From positions 1 to 50,269 of the forward strand of contig SLDA01000262.1 in the NCBI GenBank assembly GCA_007125545.1: DNA of 50,269 bases, given 5' to 3'. The translations under genes and the position numbers were made by a program. Source of the stretch: Thermoflexales bacterium. GTDB lineage: Bacteria; Chloroflexota; Anaerolineae; B4-G1; SLSP01. Below the pieces are notes generated by a model that saw only the letters and a list, made by a program, of their open reading frames with translations, ran no database searches and was not told the DNA's origin. Positions 1 to 11,010 of this stretch are shown in pieces; within the stretch, counting starts at the first letter, position 1; each line of letters starts with the position of its first letter.

Positions 1-2
1 AG

Positions 3-1220
3 ACGTTCGAAGAAAAAGAAGAAGAGGAAGAGGACGCAATACCTCTCGCTGATTACTTATCAGGCGAGGATCATCTTCTGGCGCTTGGCCATGAACGTGG
101 CTATGTAACGTATGAGGAAATCCTTCGAGTTTTTCCCGATGCCGAAGATGATGTCGGGCGCCTCGATCTGGCGATTTCCGCGCTGATGGAGGCCAATATC
201 GTTGTCGGTGGCCCTGGTGAGGAGCTTCCCGAGGAATTGACAAAAGCCGTGGAAGACGCTGAAGAAGAGGATGATGGCAAAGCGGAGGAGGATATTTACC
301 GCGCCATTGAAGTCGATGACACTATCGGTTTGTATCTGAAGGAGATCGGCAAGGTAGCTTTGCTCACAGCCGAGGAGGAAGTCTCTCTGGCGGTGCGCAT
401 GGAAAACGGGAAGAAAGCCCAGGCAAGACTGAGCACGGGCAGATATACGAGCGAAGATAAACGTTATGATCTTGAGATTCAACTAGATGACGGGATCCGC
501 GCGAGGGAGCATCTGATTCGCGCCAACTCCCGCCTCGTTATCAGCGTAGCCAAGAAGTATATTGGGCGCGGTGTTCCCTTTCTCGATTTGATTCAGGAAG
601 GCAACATCGGACTGATCCGAGCTTCGAACAAGTTTGATTACAAGCGTGGACACAAATTCTCCACCTATGCGACTTGGTGGATACGCCAGGCAGTGACCCG
701 CGCGATTGCGGATCAGAGCCGTACCATTCGCGTCCCTGTGCATATGGGCGATCAGATCAATAAGATGCTTCGCATTTCACATCAGCTCACCCAACGCTTG
801 GGTCGCAGCCCAACCCCCGAGGAACTCGCTGCCGATCTGGAGATCCCTGTACGCAAGGTCGAACAGATGCTGGATGTCGCTCGTCGTCCGCTCTCCCTTG
901 AGATGCCGACGGATGATGAAGGGGAAAGCACCCTGGGCGATTTCGTCGAGGACGTCGACAGCCCATCGCCACCCGACCGTGTCAGCACGGTGATGCTGCG
1001 GGATCAGCTTATGGAGATTCTCGTCGACCTGCCGCCTCGCGAGGTTAAGATTCTTCAGATGCGGTACGGGCTTCTGGACGGCGAAACCTATACACTTGAG
1101 CAAGTGGGGAAAAAGCTCGGGGTTACGCGCGAGCGGGTCCGGCAGATTGAAGCACAGGCATTGAGCCGTCTACGGCATCCCGCTCACGCCCGGCGTCTCC
1201 GGGATTTTTTGCGCAGTTAG
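3..1220 (+). CDS. sigA: Primary sigma-70 factor (RpoD/SigA), 5'-truncated by window edge
   Basis: Frame is open from nt 3 ([21 protein letters not shown]...), continuous with the listed ORF from 186. Contains region 2 ([77 protein letters not shown]) and region 4 ([30 protein letters not shown]). Confidence 0.96.
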   Translation, partial: TFEEKEEEEEDAIPLADYLSGEDHLLALGHERGYVTYEEILRVFPDAEDDVGRLDLAISALMEANIVVGGPGEELPEELTKAVEDAEEEDDGKAEEDIYRAIEVDDTIGLYLKEIGKVALLTAEEEVSLAVRMENGKKAQARLSTGRYTSEDKRYDLEIQLDDGIRAREHLIRANSRLVISVAKKYIGRGVPFLDLIQEGNIGLIRASNKFDYKRGHKFSTYATWWIRQAVTRAIADQSRTIRVPVHMGDQINKMLRISHQLTQRLGRSPTPEELAADLEIPVRKVEQMLDVARRPLSLEMPTDDEGESTLGDFVEDVDSPSPPDRVSTVMLRDQLMEILVDLPPREVKILQMRYGLLDGETYTLEQVGKKLGVTRERVRQIEAQALSRLRHPAHARRLRDFLRS

Positions 1221-1235
1221 CCGCTACGTTAACCT

Positions 1236-1282
1236 TGACCGGGGGGCACGCCACTTCTTGCAGAAGCGGCGTGGCCCCCCAA
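1236..1282. terminator. GC-rich hairpin between convergent sigA and sua5
   Basis: ggggggcacgcc...ggcgtggcccccc inverted repeat with one bulge; no strong U-tract on the plus strand. Confidence 0.6.
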
Positions 1283-1294
1283 TTTGTGTAGCTG

Positions 1295-2371
1295 CTAGCT
1301 ATTCAGCGATTGCTCGCTCACTTTCACCACCCGCCCCGCCGCTGCTCGCGTCAACCGGTCACGAATCGCAAGGCCCAACCCGCATTCCCCAAAGTCCCGC
1401 GTTAAGATGACCGTGACCCCCTGCTCGTCCAGTGCTCGAAGAGAAGCGTAGAGCTGCTGCGCAATCTGCGCAAGCGAATCGAGAGAGCCCAGGAGCTGAG
1501 AACAGACTTGAAGGCCGGCAAACGCTGCCAAATCCTCCTCCGCGAGCAGAACACCCACACGTTCTCCAGCCGCGAGATACCGTTGTACTGCCTCACGCAT
1601 TGCGGTCAGCACCGTTTCACGCCTACCGGAGTAGAGAATCAGCTCGGCTTTCGGCGCGTAGTGCTTTTCCGTGGTTCCCGGTGAAGTCAGGGGCTCATCG
1701 CCGGAGAGAACCCGCCGCTGTACCTCCACCCGTCCGAGGAGCTGCTCCAATACTTCACGGCTTACCCCGCCCGGACGTAGAATCGTGGGAACTGAATCCA
1801 CGAGGGAGAGGACGGTTGATTCGAGTCCGACTGCACTGGGACCACCATCGAGCACCAGATCAATCCGCCCCCCAAGATCTGCCAGGACATGCTCAGCCCG
1901 GGTTGGGCTGACTTGTCCAAAGCGGTTGGCACTGGGCGCGGCGATGGGAACGCCGGCACATTCAACGAGCGCCCTTGCGACCGGATGCGCAGGAACACGT
2001 ACCGCCACAGTTGTACCACCGGACGTTACAATTGCGGGGATGCGCGATCCTCTCTCAAGCACCAACGTCAACGGACCGGGCCAGAGCTGCGCGGCAAGCT
2101 CCCACGCGATCTCCGGAATGTGGGCGACGACGAGAGGGAGTTGGCGCGGGTCGGAAAGATGGACGATCACAGGATCGTAAGCAGGACGCTCTTTAGCACG
2201 AAAGATGCCCGCCACGGCGTCAGCATCCAAAGCATTGGCCCCCAGACCGTAGACCGTCTCGGTCGGAAAGGCAACCAATCGCCCTTCCAAGATAATCGCA
2301 GCGGCCCGTTCAATCGCCTCGGGATCTGGATTCTCCGGATCTACCTTAAGGACTAATGTCTGGTTGACCAT
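1295..2371 (-). CDS. sua5: L-threonylcarbamoyladenylate synthase (Sua5/YwlC type, with C-terminal domain)
   Basis: GRLVAFPTETVYGLGANALDADAV, KERPAYDPVIVHL, VPIAAPSANRFGQVSPT, SPGTTEKHYAPKAEL. Confidence 0.93.
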   Translation of the reverse strand: MVNQTLVLKVDPENPDPEAIERAAAIILEGRLVAFPTETVYGLGANALDADAVAGIFRAKERPAYDPVIVHLSDPRQLPLVVAHIPEIAWELAAQLWPGPLTLVLERGSRIPAIVTSGGTTVAVRVPAHPVARALVECAGVPIAAPSANRFGQVSPTRAEHVLADLGGRIDLVLDGGPSAVGLESTVLSLVDSVPTILRPGGVSREVLEQLLGRVEVQRRVLSGDEPLTSPGTTEKHYAPKAELILYSGRRETVLTAMREAVQRYLAAGERVGVLLAEEDLAAFAGLQVCSQLLGSLDSLAQIAQQLYASLRALDEQGVTVILTRDFGECGLGLAIRDRLTRAAAGRVVKVSEQSLNS

Positions 2372-3563
2372 TCATCACATGGGCAGCTTCAGCGCTTTGG
2401 CAAAAGTGGATACTGTAGCAGTCAGCAATGTCGGGGTGTGCGATGGGATACCGTTCTCCGATATATGCGGTGATCTCATCGCGGTAGTCCGGATGACTAA
2501 GTCCGATACAGGATCCGCGGAATCCCCCCCCACTGAAACGCGCTCCATAGACGCCTGGACAATCGCACATAATCCGATATAGACTGGTTAGATGTGGACT
2601 ACCCGACTCATAGTTGTAGACCGAACTGGAGCCCGAATCGCGCATCAACTCGCCCAGCCTGCCGATATCTCCGGCACGCCACGCCTCAACTCCCTCGCGT
2701 ACGCGCTGCAACTCGGTAAAGAAATGCCGGGCACGGCGGTCAAGCGGGACTGGAAGGCGGTTGCAAAGGTCTTGGTACACCTCCGCAGGCACTTGACGCA
2801 AACGTGCAGCGCCGTTAGCGGTTGGCATCCCCGACCACTCAAGCAGCAGTTGCGCCGCCTGCTGGCATTCGGTCACCCGCTGATTGTAATCGGTGCCGAC
2901 CAACGTCTTGCGCACGCCGGAGTAAACGACCAGAATCTCGAACTCACCAGGATCGGCCGCCGTCGGCACTTTGATAGTGTCCATTGAACTGCAGTCCAGG
3001 TAGGTCAGGCAGTCCCGGTCGCTCAAGAGGATGACGGACTGATCGAGCACGCCATTCTTTAGCCCCAGGTAGACATTCTCGATATAACGATCCAACTCGA
3101 TGTTCTCAGCAGGGCTGACAGTCAGATCATTGACCGCCTCGAGGGCCAAAAGATAGGCAACGCCGACTGCGGCGGAAGAACTGAGGCCACCAATCGGCAT
3201 CGATCCCAAGACGACCGCGTCCATTCCTACTCGGAGCTGATGCGACTGTAACAAGGCCTGCGCCGCACCTCGCGCGTAGTTGCCCCAATCTTGATCCGTA
3301 CGTGGGGGGATGGCATCCAGGCTGAAAGCCATCCCCCCGGGGAAGTTCTCACTCTCCACGCGAACCTGCCGATCAGCGCGTGGCGCGAAGGCGAGGTAGA
3401 TCGCCCGATCCAATGCCATGCCTGTCACGAGGCCGTTTTGATGATCTACGTGCGCTCCAAGCGGCGAGACGCGCAACGGTGAACACACGACGCGAATCTC
3501 GCTATCATCGCAGCCGGATACGGCCTTCAGCCGATCCCTCAGCAACTGCACCTGCATATCCAT
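2346..3563 (-). CDS. GHMP sugar kinase, galacturonokinase-like
   Basis: RVSPLGAHVDHQNGLVTGMAL; GGLSSSAAVGVAYLLALEAVNDLTVSPAENIELDRYIENVYLGLKNGVLDQSVILLS; PGVYGARFSGGGFRGSC. These resemble plant galacturonokinase more than GalK. Start chosen at MDMQVQLL; the longer ORF starts at 3611. Confidence 0.8.
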   Translation of the reverse strand: MDMQVQLLRDRLKAVSGCDDSEIRVVCSPLRVSPLGAHVDHQNGLVTGMALDRAIYLAFAPRADRQVRVESENFPGGMAFSLDAIPPRTDQDWGNYARGAAQALLQSHQLRVGMDAVVLGSMPIGGLSSSAAVGVAYLLALEAVNDLTVSPAENIELDRYIENVYLGLKNGVLDQSVILLSDRDCLTYLDCSSMDTIKVPTAADPGEFEILVVYSGVRKTLVGTDYNQRVTECQQAAQLLLEWSGMPTANGAARLRQVPAEVYQDLCNRLPVPLDRRARHFFTELQRVREGVEAWRAGDIGRLGELMRDSGSSSVYNYESGSPHLTSLYRIMCDCPGVYGARFSGGGFRGSCIGLSHPDYRDEITAYIGERYPIAHPDIADCYSIHFCQSAEAAHVMNGQPDISP

Positions 3564-3622
3564 ATGAGGTACCCTATCCTCCTCCGCGCCGGTCCAGCAC
3601 CGGCCATTCAAGAAGTTAGCAC

Positions 3623-4588
3623 TTACGCTCCGTAGCTCTCACGCACTTGCTCAGCAATCCACGGGTAGGTTTGCTCGATGCCCTCGCGTAAGCTGATCCG
3701 CGCCTCCCATCCTAACTCGTTCATACGAGCCTTACTGAAGTTACGGGCGAGGACGCCGACCGGTCCGTCCACATGCTCGATGCGCACATCTTTGCCGGAC
3801 ACGTCGATAACCGTCTGAACAAGGTCATTGACCGTGACATATTCGTCAGCACCGATATTGGCCGACTTCTGCAGGTCGGACTGGGTAAGCAAGTAAATGC
3901 CATCGACCAAATCATCTACGTAGGTAAAGCCGCGTACGGCTTTGCCATCACCCCAGACCTCTACCACACCCCCGGGCTCGGCCATTGCAACCTTCCGGCA
4001 GATGGCAGCCGGTGCCTTCTCACGTCCACCTCGCCAAGTTCCGTAGGGGCCGTAGCAATTTTGGAAACGCGCTACGCGGATTTCGATGGGATAGTGTCGT
4101 CCGTAGGCCTGTGCCATCCGTTCAGCGTAGAGCTTCTCCCACCCATATTCATTGTCGGGATTCGCCGGAATAGCCTGGTCTTCTGTCATCATCGGATCAC
4201 CCGGCTTCATATCCGGATAGACACAAGCGGACGAGGAGAAGAAATACCGTGGCACGCCCAACTTCGCGGCGACGTCGATCATATGCACGTTAATGAGCGC
4301 GCTGTTGTGCATAATATCGCACTCTGCGGTGTGGATGAAACCCATGCCACCCATGTCCGCAGCCAACTGGTAAACTTCATCTGGAACCTCTCCACCCATA
4401 GACAGCGCTTCCCAGCAGTTCTCAGGACTGCGGAGGTCCAACAGCCGGAATTCATCCGCTTCCAGGGTCCGGAATTCGTGTTCCTTGATATCGACGCCCC
4501 TCACCCAATACCCTTCACGTTTGAGCTTTGCGACCAAGTGGCCCCCGATGAATCCACCGGCGCCACAAACCACAGCTTTTTTCATCAT
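3623..4588 (-). CDS. NAD-dependent epimerase/dehydratase, GDP-mannose 3,5-epimerase-like
   Basis: GAGGFIGGHLVAKL, LAADMGGMGFI, SSSACVYPD, YGWEKLYAERM, YGPYGTWRGGREKAPAAICRK. Confidence 0.85.
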   Translation of the reverse strand: MMKKAVVCGAGGFIGGHLVAKLKREGYWVRGVDIKEHEFRTLEADEFRLLDLRSPENCWEALSMGGEVPDEVYQLAADMGGMGFIHTAECDIMHNSALINVHMIDVAAKLGVPRYFFSSSACVYPDMKPGDPMMTEDQAIPANPDNEYGWEKLYAERMAQAYGRHYPIEIRVARFQNCYGPYGTWRGGREKAPAAICRKVAMAEPGGVVEVWGDGKAVRGFTYVDDLVDGIYLLTQSDLQKSANIGADEYVTVNDLVQTVIDVSGKDVRIEHVDGPVGVLARNFSKARMNELGWEARISLREGIEQTYPWIAEQVRESYGA

Positions 4589-4619
4589 GTATACTCTCCG
4601 AATAGAAGCTTCCGTAATC

Positions 4620-5228
4620 TCAACCGGAAGCTCGCTGGCGATAGAGCGAAGGATCGACCACCGTCGCCATCGCGGCCAGGTCCAGCCGCTTCTGCAGAAA
4701 TGCCTGAACTTCGGTCAGCACAGGCACGGGGTCGACCAGCAACGCATTGTAGTCCACATCCATATAGGTCAGGTTTGGCTGACCTGCCATCCAATCATAG
4801 ATCTGAGCCAGGTGCTTCTCAAAGAGCTGCGCCATTTCGACATCGTCAACAGCGCCTGCATCCTGATGCCGGCGCACGAGCATCTGCTTTTGTGAAGCAA
4901 GGATCTCGTCCATCCGCCGGCGCATGAAAAGTACTTGATAGGTATGTGACGGCGGCAAATGCATCAAGAGTGCACCGATGATCTTCACTGCTCTTCCCTC
5001 TGCATCTGGTAACCACGCCATATCTCCATCAGGCAGCTTCTTGACACGCTCAAACTCGTAATATCCCTTGGGATTGTCGATGTTCGGCGTTCGGATGCCA
5101 TCGACCAGCACCGGTACCCCGCCCAAATCGAGCATCCGCATCACCATGGAGGTTCCCGATCGTGGTAAGCCAGACACAATGATCACAGGTGGCTTGCCCC
5201 GCCCAAACAGCTTCTTTAGAACTCCCAA
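4620..5228 (-). CDS. PAPS-dependent sulfotransferase family protein
   Basis: IIVSGLPRSGTSMVMRMLDLGGVPVLVDG (5'-PSB loop), VLFMRRRMDEILASQKQM. Confidence 0.8.
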   Translation of the reverse strand: MGVLKKLFGRGKPPVIIVSGLPRSGTSMVMRMLDLGGVPVLVDGIRTPNIDNPKGYYEFERVKKLPDGDMAWLPDAEGRAVKIIGALLMHLPPSHTYQVLFMRRRMDEILASQKQMLVRRHQDAGAVDDVEMAQLFEKHLAQIYDWMAGQPNLTYMDVDYNALLVDPVPVLTEVQAFLQKRLDLAAMATVVDPSLYRQRASG

Positions 5229-5258
5229 TGCCTACCTCCCAAAAACTGAAGCTTGCAG

Positions 5259-6989
<1,731 letters not shown>

Positions 6990-7024
6990 TCAACCTCTTC
7001 TCTATCATTCTAACGCCACACGCA

Positions 7025-8449
7025 TCAGCTCGCGACTTGGCCACCATACGCCAACAAGGCGTCCACCTGGCTTGAGGACCGGCCCTCTGCGTAGACGCGC
7101 AGCAGCGGTTCGGTGCCCGACGGGCGAATCAGAAGCCAACTTCCATCTGCCAACCCGTACTTCACTCCATCAAGCAGACCGATGCTCACAACTGATTCGC
7201 CTGCTACGCTCGCCGGCGCGCCATCGGCGAGACGTTTCACCATCTCGGACTTGGCAACAGGACGTTTCAACGGAATATCCCGTCGCGCATAGCAAGTCGG
7301 TCCGGCAACACGCTGAATATCTTTCACCAGCTCAGATAGCGGCGCCTTGGCGTGCGCCATTACCTCCAACAGCAACATACCCATAAGGATACCATCTCCC
7401 TCGGGAATGTGGCCCTTGATCGACAATCCACCGGATTCCTCGCCACCGATAAGAACGTCCTCACACAGCATATAGTCCGCGATATAGTTGAAGCCTACGG
7501 GGGTTTCACGTAGCGGCAGCCCGTATTGCTGAGCCAGACGGTCCACCATCTGCGTCGTGGAGACCGAGCGCACAACCGATCCCGACCATCCGCGCTCTTC
7601 TACCAAGTAGCGAAGCAGAAGCGCGAATATGTGATGTGAATCCACAAAAGAGCCCGAGGCGTCCATCGCTCCAATACGGTCAGCATCCCCGTCCGTCGCC
7701 AGTCCCACGTCAGCATGTCGCGCCTGAATGGCGGCGACCAACGCTTGTAGATAGTGAGCCATCGGCTCTGGATGAATGCCACCAAAGCCAGGATTCATCT
7801 CGCCGCGAATGTCGTAGAGTTCACAGCGGGTGCGACTCAGTAAGTCTCGAAACGCACCACGTCCGGACCCGTACATAGCGTCGGCAACTACCCGTAGTTC
7901 TCCATTGGAGATACAGTCCAGATCTACCAAGGACGAGATGTGTTGATAGTAAGCCCACGCCGGGTCAAAACGTCGGATTTTCCCCTGCGCTAAGGCTTGG
8001 TCGTAGTCCATTAGGTTGGGTCCGCGACCCTCGAGCTGGTTGCGCTCAAGCAGCGCCTCAATTTGGCGTGCCTGCTCCGGCAAAGCAGAACCCCCGAACG
8101 AGGCCTTCAATTTCAGTCCATTGTAGCGGGGAGGGTTGTGGCTTGCCGTGATCATCACACCTGCCAGCGCATGCTTTTCCACCACAGCATAAGAGACAGC
8201 AGGCGTCGGAGCGTCGGCTCTCGTCAGGTGAGCAACGACCCCGTTGCCGGCCATAACGCGAGCGACTTCGCGCGCATACCGGTCAGAGAGGAAACGGGTG
8301 TCAAAGCCAACGATGACTTCAGCTGCATTCCCATGGTCCTGCTCAAGAATATAGTCGGCTATGGCTTGAGAGATGATACGCAGGTTCTCGAAGGTGAACG
8401 TGTCGCTGATAACCGCCCGCCAACCATCTGTCCCGAACCGGATAGGCAT
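7025..8449 (-). CDS. Phosphoglucomutase/phosphomannomutase family protein
   Basis: MPIRFGTDGWRAVISDTFT; TASHNPPRYNGLK; ATDGDADRIGAMD; GGEESGGLSIKGHIPEGDGI; RPSGTEPLLRVYAE. Start moved from 8560 to 8449 because the upstream part overlaps a terminator. Confidence 0.93.
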   Translation of the reverse strand: MPIRFGTDGWRAVISDTFTFENLRIISQAIADYILEQDHGNAAEVIVGFDTRFLSDRYAREVARVMAGNGVVAHLTRADAPTPAVSYAVVEKHALAGVMITASHNPPRYNGLKLKASFGGSALPEQARQIEALLERNQLEGRGPNLMDYDQALAQGKIRRFDPAWAYYQHISSLVDLDCISNGELRVVADAMYGSGRGAFRDLLSRTRCELYDIRGEMNPGFGGIHPEPMAHYLQALVAAIQARHADVGLATDGDADRIGAMDASGSFVDSHHIFALLLRYLVEERGWSGSVVRSVSTTQMVDRLAQQYGLPLRETPVGFNYIADYMLCEDVLIGGEESGGLSIKGHIPEGDGILMGMLLLEVMAHAKAPLSELVKDIQRVAGPTCYARRDIPLKRPVAKSEMVKRLADGAPASVAGESVVSIGLLDGVKYGLADGSWLLIRPSGTEPLLRVYAEGRSSSQVDALLAYGGQVAS

Positions 8450-8477
8450 ATGAGCCTCCCTACAAGAATCGGACAGG

Positions 8478-8514
8478 AAAAAAGCCCATACCTGCCACGC
8501 CAAGGTACAGGCTT
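8478..8514 (-). terminator. Rho-independent terminator upstream of the phosphohexomutase gene
   Basis: Minus strand AAGCCTGTACC-ttggcgtggca-GGTATGGGCTT followed by TTTT (11-bp stem including wobble pairs). Confidence 0.75.
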
Positions 8515-8625
8515 TCCCTCCCCTATACTCGAATCGTAACCCAAGCACGTCGCTTGTCAAGGCAGGAACATCCCAGTCATCCGCAAGACATCGTGCAGGG
8601 GCGCCCGAGATAGGGCAACTACCGG

Positions 8626-9276
8626 CTACTCGCTCTTCGGAATCCGCCCATAGGTCTGAAGAGCATGTCGCAAGCGCACCATTTGTAATGTGCTGGTAAG
8701 GTCGCCTCGTGTGCGCTCCAGCACACCACGAAGCTGATCGACGCGGCGTCGCAGCCCTCGGGTAATCGCATCGGGATAGCCAATCGACATCAGCACTTCA
8801 TAGATAGCGTCCATAGCGGCGAGCAGTCGCTCCGCTTCGTCGAATTCCTCCTGGCGCAGCAGATCAAGGCAGCGGCGCCGCAACTCACTTGCAGCTTCGC
8901 ACACACCGTTGAGGTAGGTATTGAGGGGTATGCCGGCCTCCTCGACCGAAGGCAAGTCACGATGCGAGATCAAGCGCAATGTCACCCGTGCTTCGACCAA
9001 CTCCTTAAGTGCATCCTGAGTATAACCCGCATAGTACAGTTCCGGGTAAGGTGCAAGCAAAGTCTGCATAGCGCGTCCAACCTCATCAGCCTCAGCCAGT
9101 AAGGTCTCTGCCTGATCCCACTCCCCACGGTGTCCGGCGCGGATTGCATTAGAGCAGAGCCGAATGAGTTCACGGCTCTGCTGTAAGGCCTCATCGCGCG
9201 CCCGATTCTGCACACCCAAGTCCTCCTCGGCGAGAGAGGATAGGGCTTCTAACCAGGCTTGTAGCATATCATCCAT
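8626..9276 (-). CDS. Translin-family-like helical protein
   Basis: All-helical; QQSRELIRLCSNAIRAGHRGEWDQAETLLAEADEV..., QDALKELVEARVTL, GIPLNTYLNGVCEAASELRRRCLDLL..., LRRRVDQLRGVLERTRGDLT resembles prokaryotic translin homologs. Confidence 0.7.
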   Translation of the reverse strand: MDDMLQAWLEALSSLAEEDLGVQNRARDEALQQSRELIRLCSNAIRAGHRGEWDQAETLLAEADEVGRAMQTLLAPYPELYYAGYTQDALKELVEARVTLRLISHRDLPSVEEAGIPLNTYLNGVCEAASELRRRCLDLLRQEEFDEAERLLAAMDAIYEVLMSIGYPDAITRGLRRRVDQLRGVLERTRGDLTSTLQMVRLRHALQTYGRIPKSE

Positions 9277-9282
9277 CGTACT

Positions 9283-9603
9283 TTACTCCGTCTCCGGGGA
9301 TGGCTGGGTACCAAAGAAGGAACGGACGAGGTCATCACCCTCGCCGGGTACCAGAATCTCCCCATAGTTAGCCTCATATTTGGCCAGGTTTTCCTGGAGT
9401 GCTCGCAATGTGAGTTTGGCATTGAGAGGGGTCATGATGATTCGCGAACGCACCCGTATCTTCGGCTGATTTGGCAGCATTTGCGCCAGATCGACGATGA
9501 CTTCGGAAGGCGTATGCGAGATCATGGCGAAGTTTGCGTACACCGGTTCGAGTTCGGCCGGCAACTCGACATTCAAAGATCGAGGTTTGGGCTGCGACAT
9601 CAT
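9283..9603 (-). CDS. DUF3467 domain protein
   Basis: LEPVYANFAMISHTPSEVIVDLAQMLPNQPKIRVRSRIIMTPLNAKLTLRALQENLAKYEANYGEI. Start set to MMSQPKPRSL; the longer ORF runs into ssb. Confidence 0.8.
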   Translation of the reverse strand: MMSQPKPRSLNVELPAELEPVYANFAMISHTPSEVIVDLAQMLPNQPKIRVRSRIIMTPLNAKLTLRALQENLAKYEANYGEILVPGEGDDLVRSFFGTQPSPETE

Positions 9604-9612
9604 GCCTCCTGA

Positions 9613-9645
9613 TAAAACAACAGAGGGGAGCATTCCCCTCTGTTG
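9613..9645 (-). terminator. Rho-independent terminator between ssb and the DUF3467 gene
   Basis: CAACAGAGGGGA(9618-9629)/TCCCCTCTGTTG(9634-9645), 12-bp perfect stem with 4-nt loop; minus strand continues TTTTATC. Confidence 0.85.
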
Positions 9646-9670
9646 TCGACTATGATCTGGGCAAAGAACG

Positions 9671-10096
9671 CTAGAACGGAATATCGTCGTCCCGGGGTTG
9701 ATCTTCCAGCGCGCGCCCTCCCTCGGGTCCACTGGGACCTGCTTCACCACGTCCACCCAGCAAGACCAGGCGATCGGCCGTTAATTCAAAGCTGGCACCG
9801 TATGTCCCATCATTACGCTGATAGACTCGCGGCCCACCCGTGGCCTTATCCACCTGCAGGTATCCTTCTACCATCACCTGGCGTCCTTTGGCAAGGTACT
9901 GCGCAGCGACCTCGGCAGTGCGACGCCACGCTGTTACGCGGAACCAAGCGGTCTCCTCGCCACGAGAACCGTCGGGACTGTTCCAGACTCGGTTAACGGC
10001 TACATTTAAGGTGGTTACCGGTGTGCCGTCCGGCGTATAACGCATCTCGGGGTCGCGCCCCAGATTTCCTACAATGATCACTTTCTGGTAGGCCAT
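9671..10096 (-). CDS. ssb: Single-stranded DNA-binding protein
   Basis: MAYQKVIIVGNLGRDPEMRYTPDGTPVTTLNVAVNRVW..., ETAWFRVTAWRRTAEVAAQYLAKGRQVMVEGYL; acidic tail DDDIPF. Confidence 0.96.
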   Translation of the reverse strand: MAYQKVIIVGNLGRDPEMRYTPDGTPVTTLNVAVNRVWNSPDGSRGEETAWFRVTAWRRTAEVAAQYLAKGRQVMVEGYLQVDKATGGPRVYQRNDGTYGASFELTADRLVLLGGRGEAGPSGPEGGRALEDQPRDDDIPF

Positions 10097-10156
10097 GTAG
10101 CTGACTCCTTCCTGTCCAGAGGGCTGCTGCTTACTGTTGCGGGAGTGATGTCATTT

Positions 10157-10184
10157 ATTGTATACCAGCCGTCGCAAAGATCAA
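10157..10184 (-). promoter_or_regulatory. Sigma-70-like promoter for ssb
   Basis: Minus strand TTGATC - 16 nt - TACAAT. Confidence 0.5.
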
Positions 10185-10211
10185 CCACCACGAACCCGTT
10201 CCGCGCACACC

Positions 10212-10976
10212 TCAGCGAGATTCTCCCTCGATAAAACAGACCAGTCCTGCGACGATGCCATTCGCTACCACATCGGGATGTTCCGTCAACAGCGCGCGAT
10301 CATCTAACATAAAACCTGCTTCGATAATGGCAGCGGGAGTATTCGGGTTGATCTCATAGAAAGCGTGGTATCGGGTCATATCATACGTAATCGTGTCTTG
10401 ATCAAAGGGGAGCCCGGTGATGCTACCGTAATGATGCCTGAGGCATTCCACGAACCGATCTTCAGGATGTGGAATGTAGCTGGCTTCCGCACGTGCCACT
10501 TTAAAACCGGTCTTACCTGGCACATTGCAGGAATCTGCATGGATGGAGAGCAGAGCATCAGCTTGATACCCGTTCAGCCGTACGTCGAACTCCTCCAACT
10601 GGTGCACTTGCCAACCGTATCCTGCCAAGAGACGGACAACTCGCTCGGCGACCGCCAAGTTGATCTCGACTTCCGTCAGTCCGTCGGGGCACATAGCTCC
10701 AACATCGCTGCCGGAGTGACCCGCGATGATGCCAATTCGGGGAACGTGCGGGGTAGGTGTGAATTCTGGGGTCGGCGTCGCCGTAGGCACGGGGGTTCCA
10801 AGCTGAATCACGATCACGCTTTCAGCCGGAGTGAGCTCACCGCTCGCATCTGTAGCAATAGCAACAATCGGTACAAGGCCGACCGGAACTGCAAAAGCAG
10901 CCAGGAACGTGACGAGCACGAGTCCCCGCACCAACCATCCGATTGCCCAAGGGTCTGCTTCCGTACCCTCTTTCAT
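10212..10976 (-). CDS. N-acetylmuramoyl-L-alanine amidase (Amidase_3), membrane-anchored
   Basis: N-terminal TM; RIGIIAGHSGSDVGAMCPDGLTEVEINLAVAERV; LSIHADSCN; PAAIIEAGFMLDD. Confidence 0.88.
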   Translation of the reverse strand: MKEGTEADPWAIGWLVRGLVLVTFLAAFAVPVGLVPIVAIATDASGELTPAESVIVIQLGTPVPTATPTPEFTPTPHVPRIGIIAGHSGSDVGAMCPDGLTEVEINLAVAERVVRLLAGYGWQVHQLEEFDVRLNGYQADALLSIHADSCNVPGKTGFKVARAEASYIPHPEDRFVECLRHHYGSITGLPFDQDTITYDMTRYHAFYEINPNTPAAIIEAGFMLDDRALLTEHPDVVANGIVAGLVCFIEGESR

Positions 10977-11010
10977 ACCCCTCCCATCACATCAAGGCAG
11001 GACTATCCAC

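Noticed and set aside
3773-4927. 384-aa plus-strand ORF
   Set aside because: Antisense to the epimerase and sulfotransferase genes, which have clear family motifs; translation is Pro/Arg/His-rich without motifs.
8450-8560. N-terminal extension of the phosphohexomutase ORF
   Set aside because: Overlaps an intrinsic terminator; the conserved start MPIRFGTDGWRA is at 8449.
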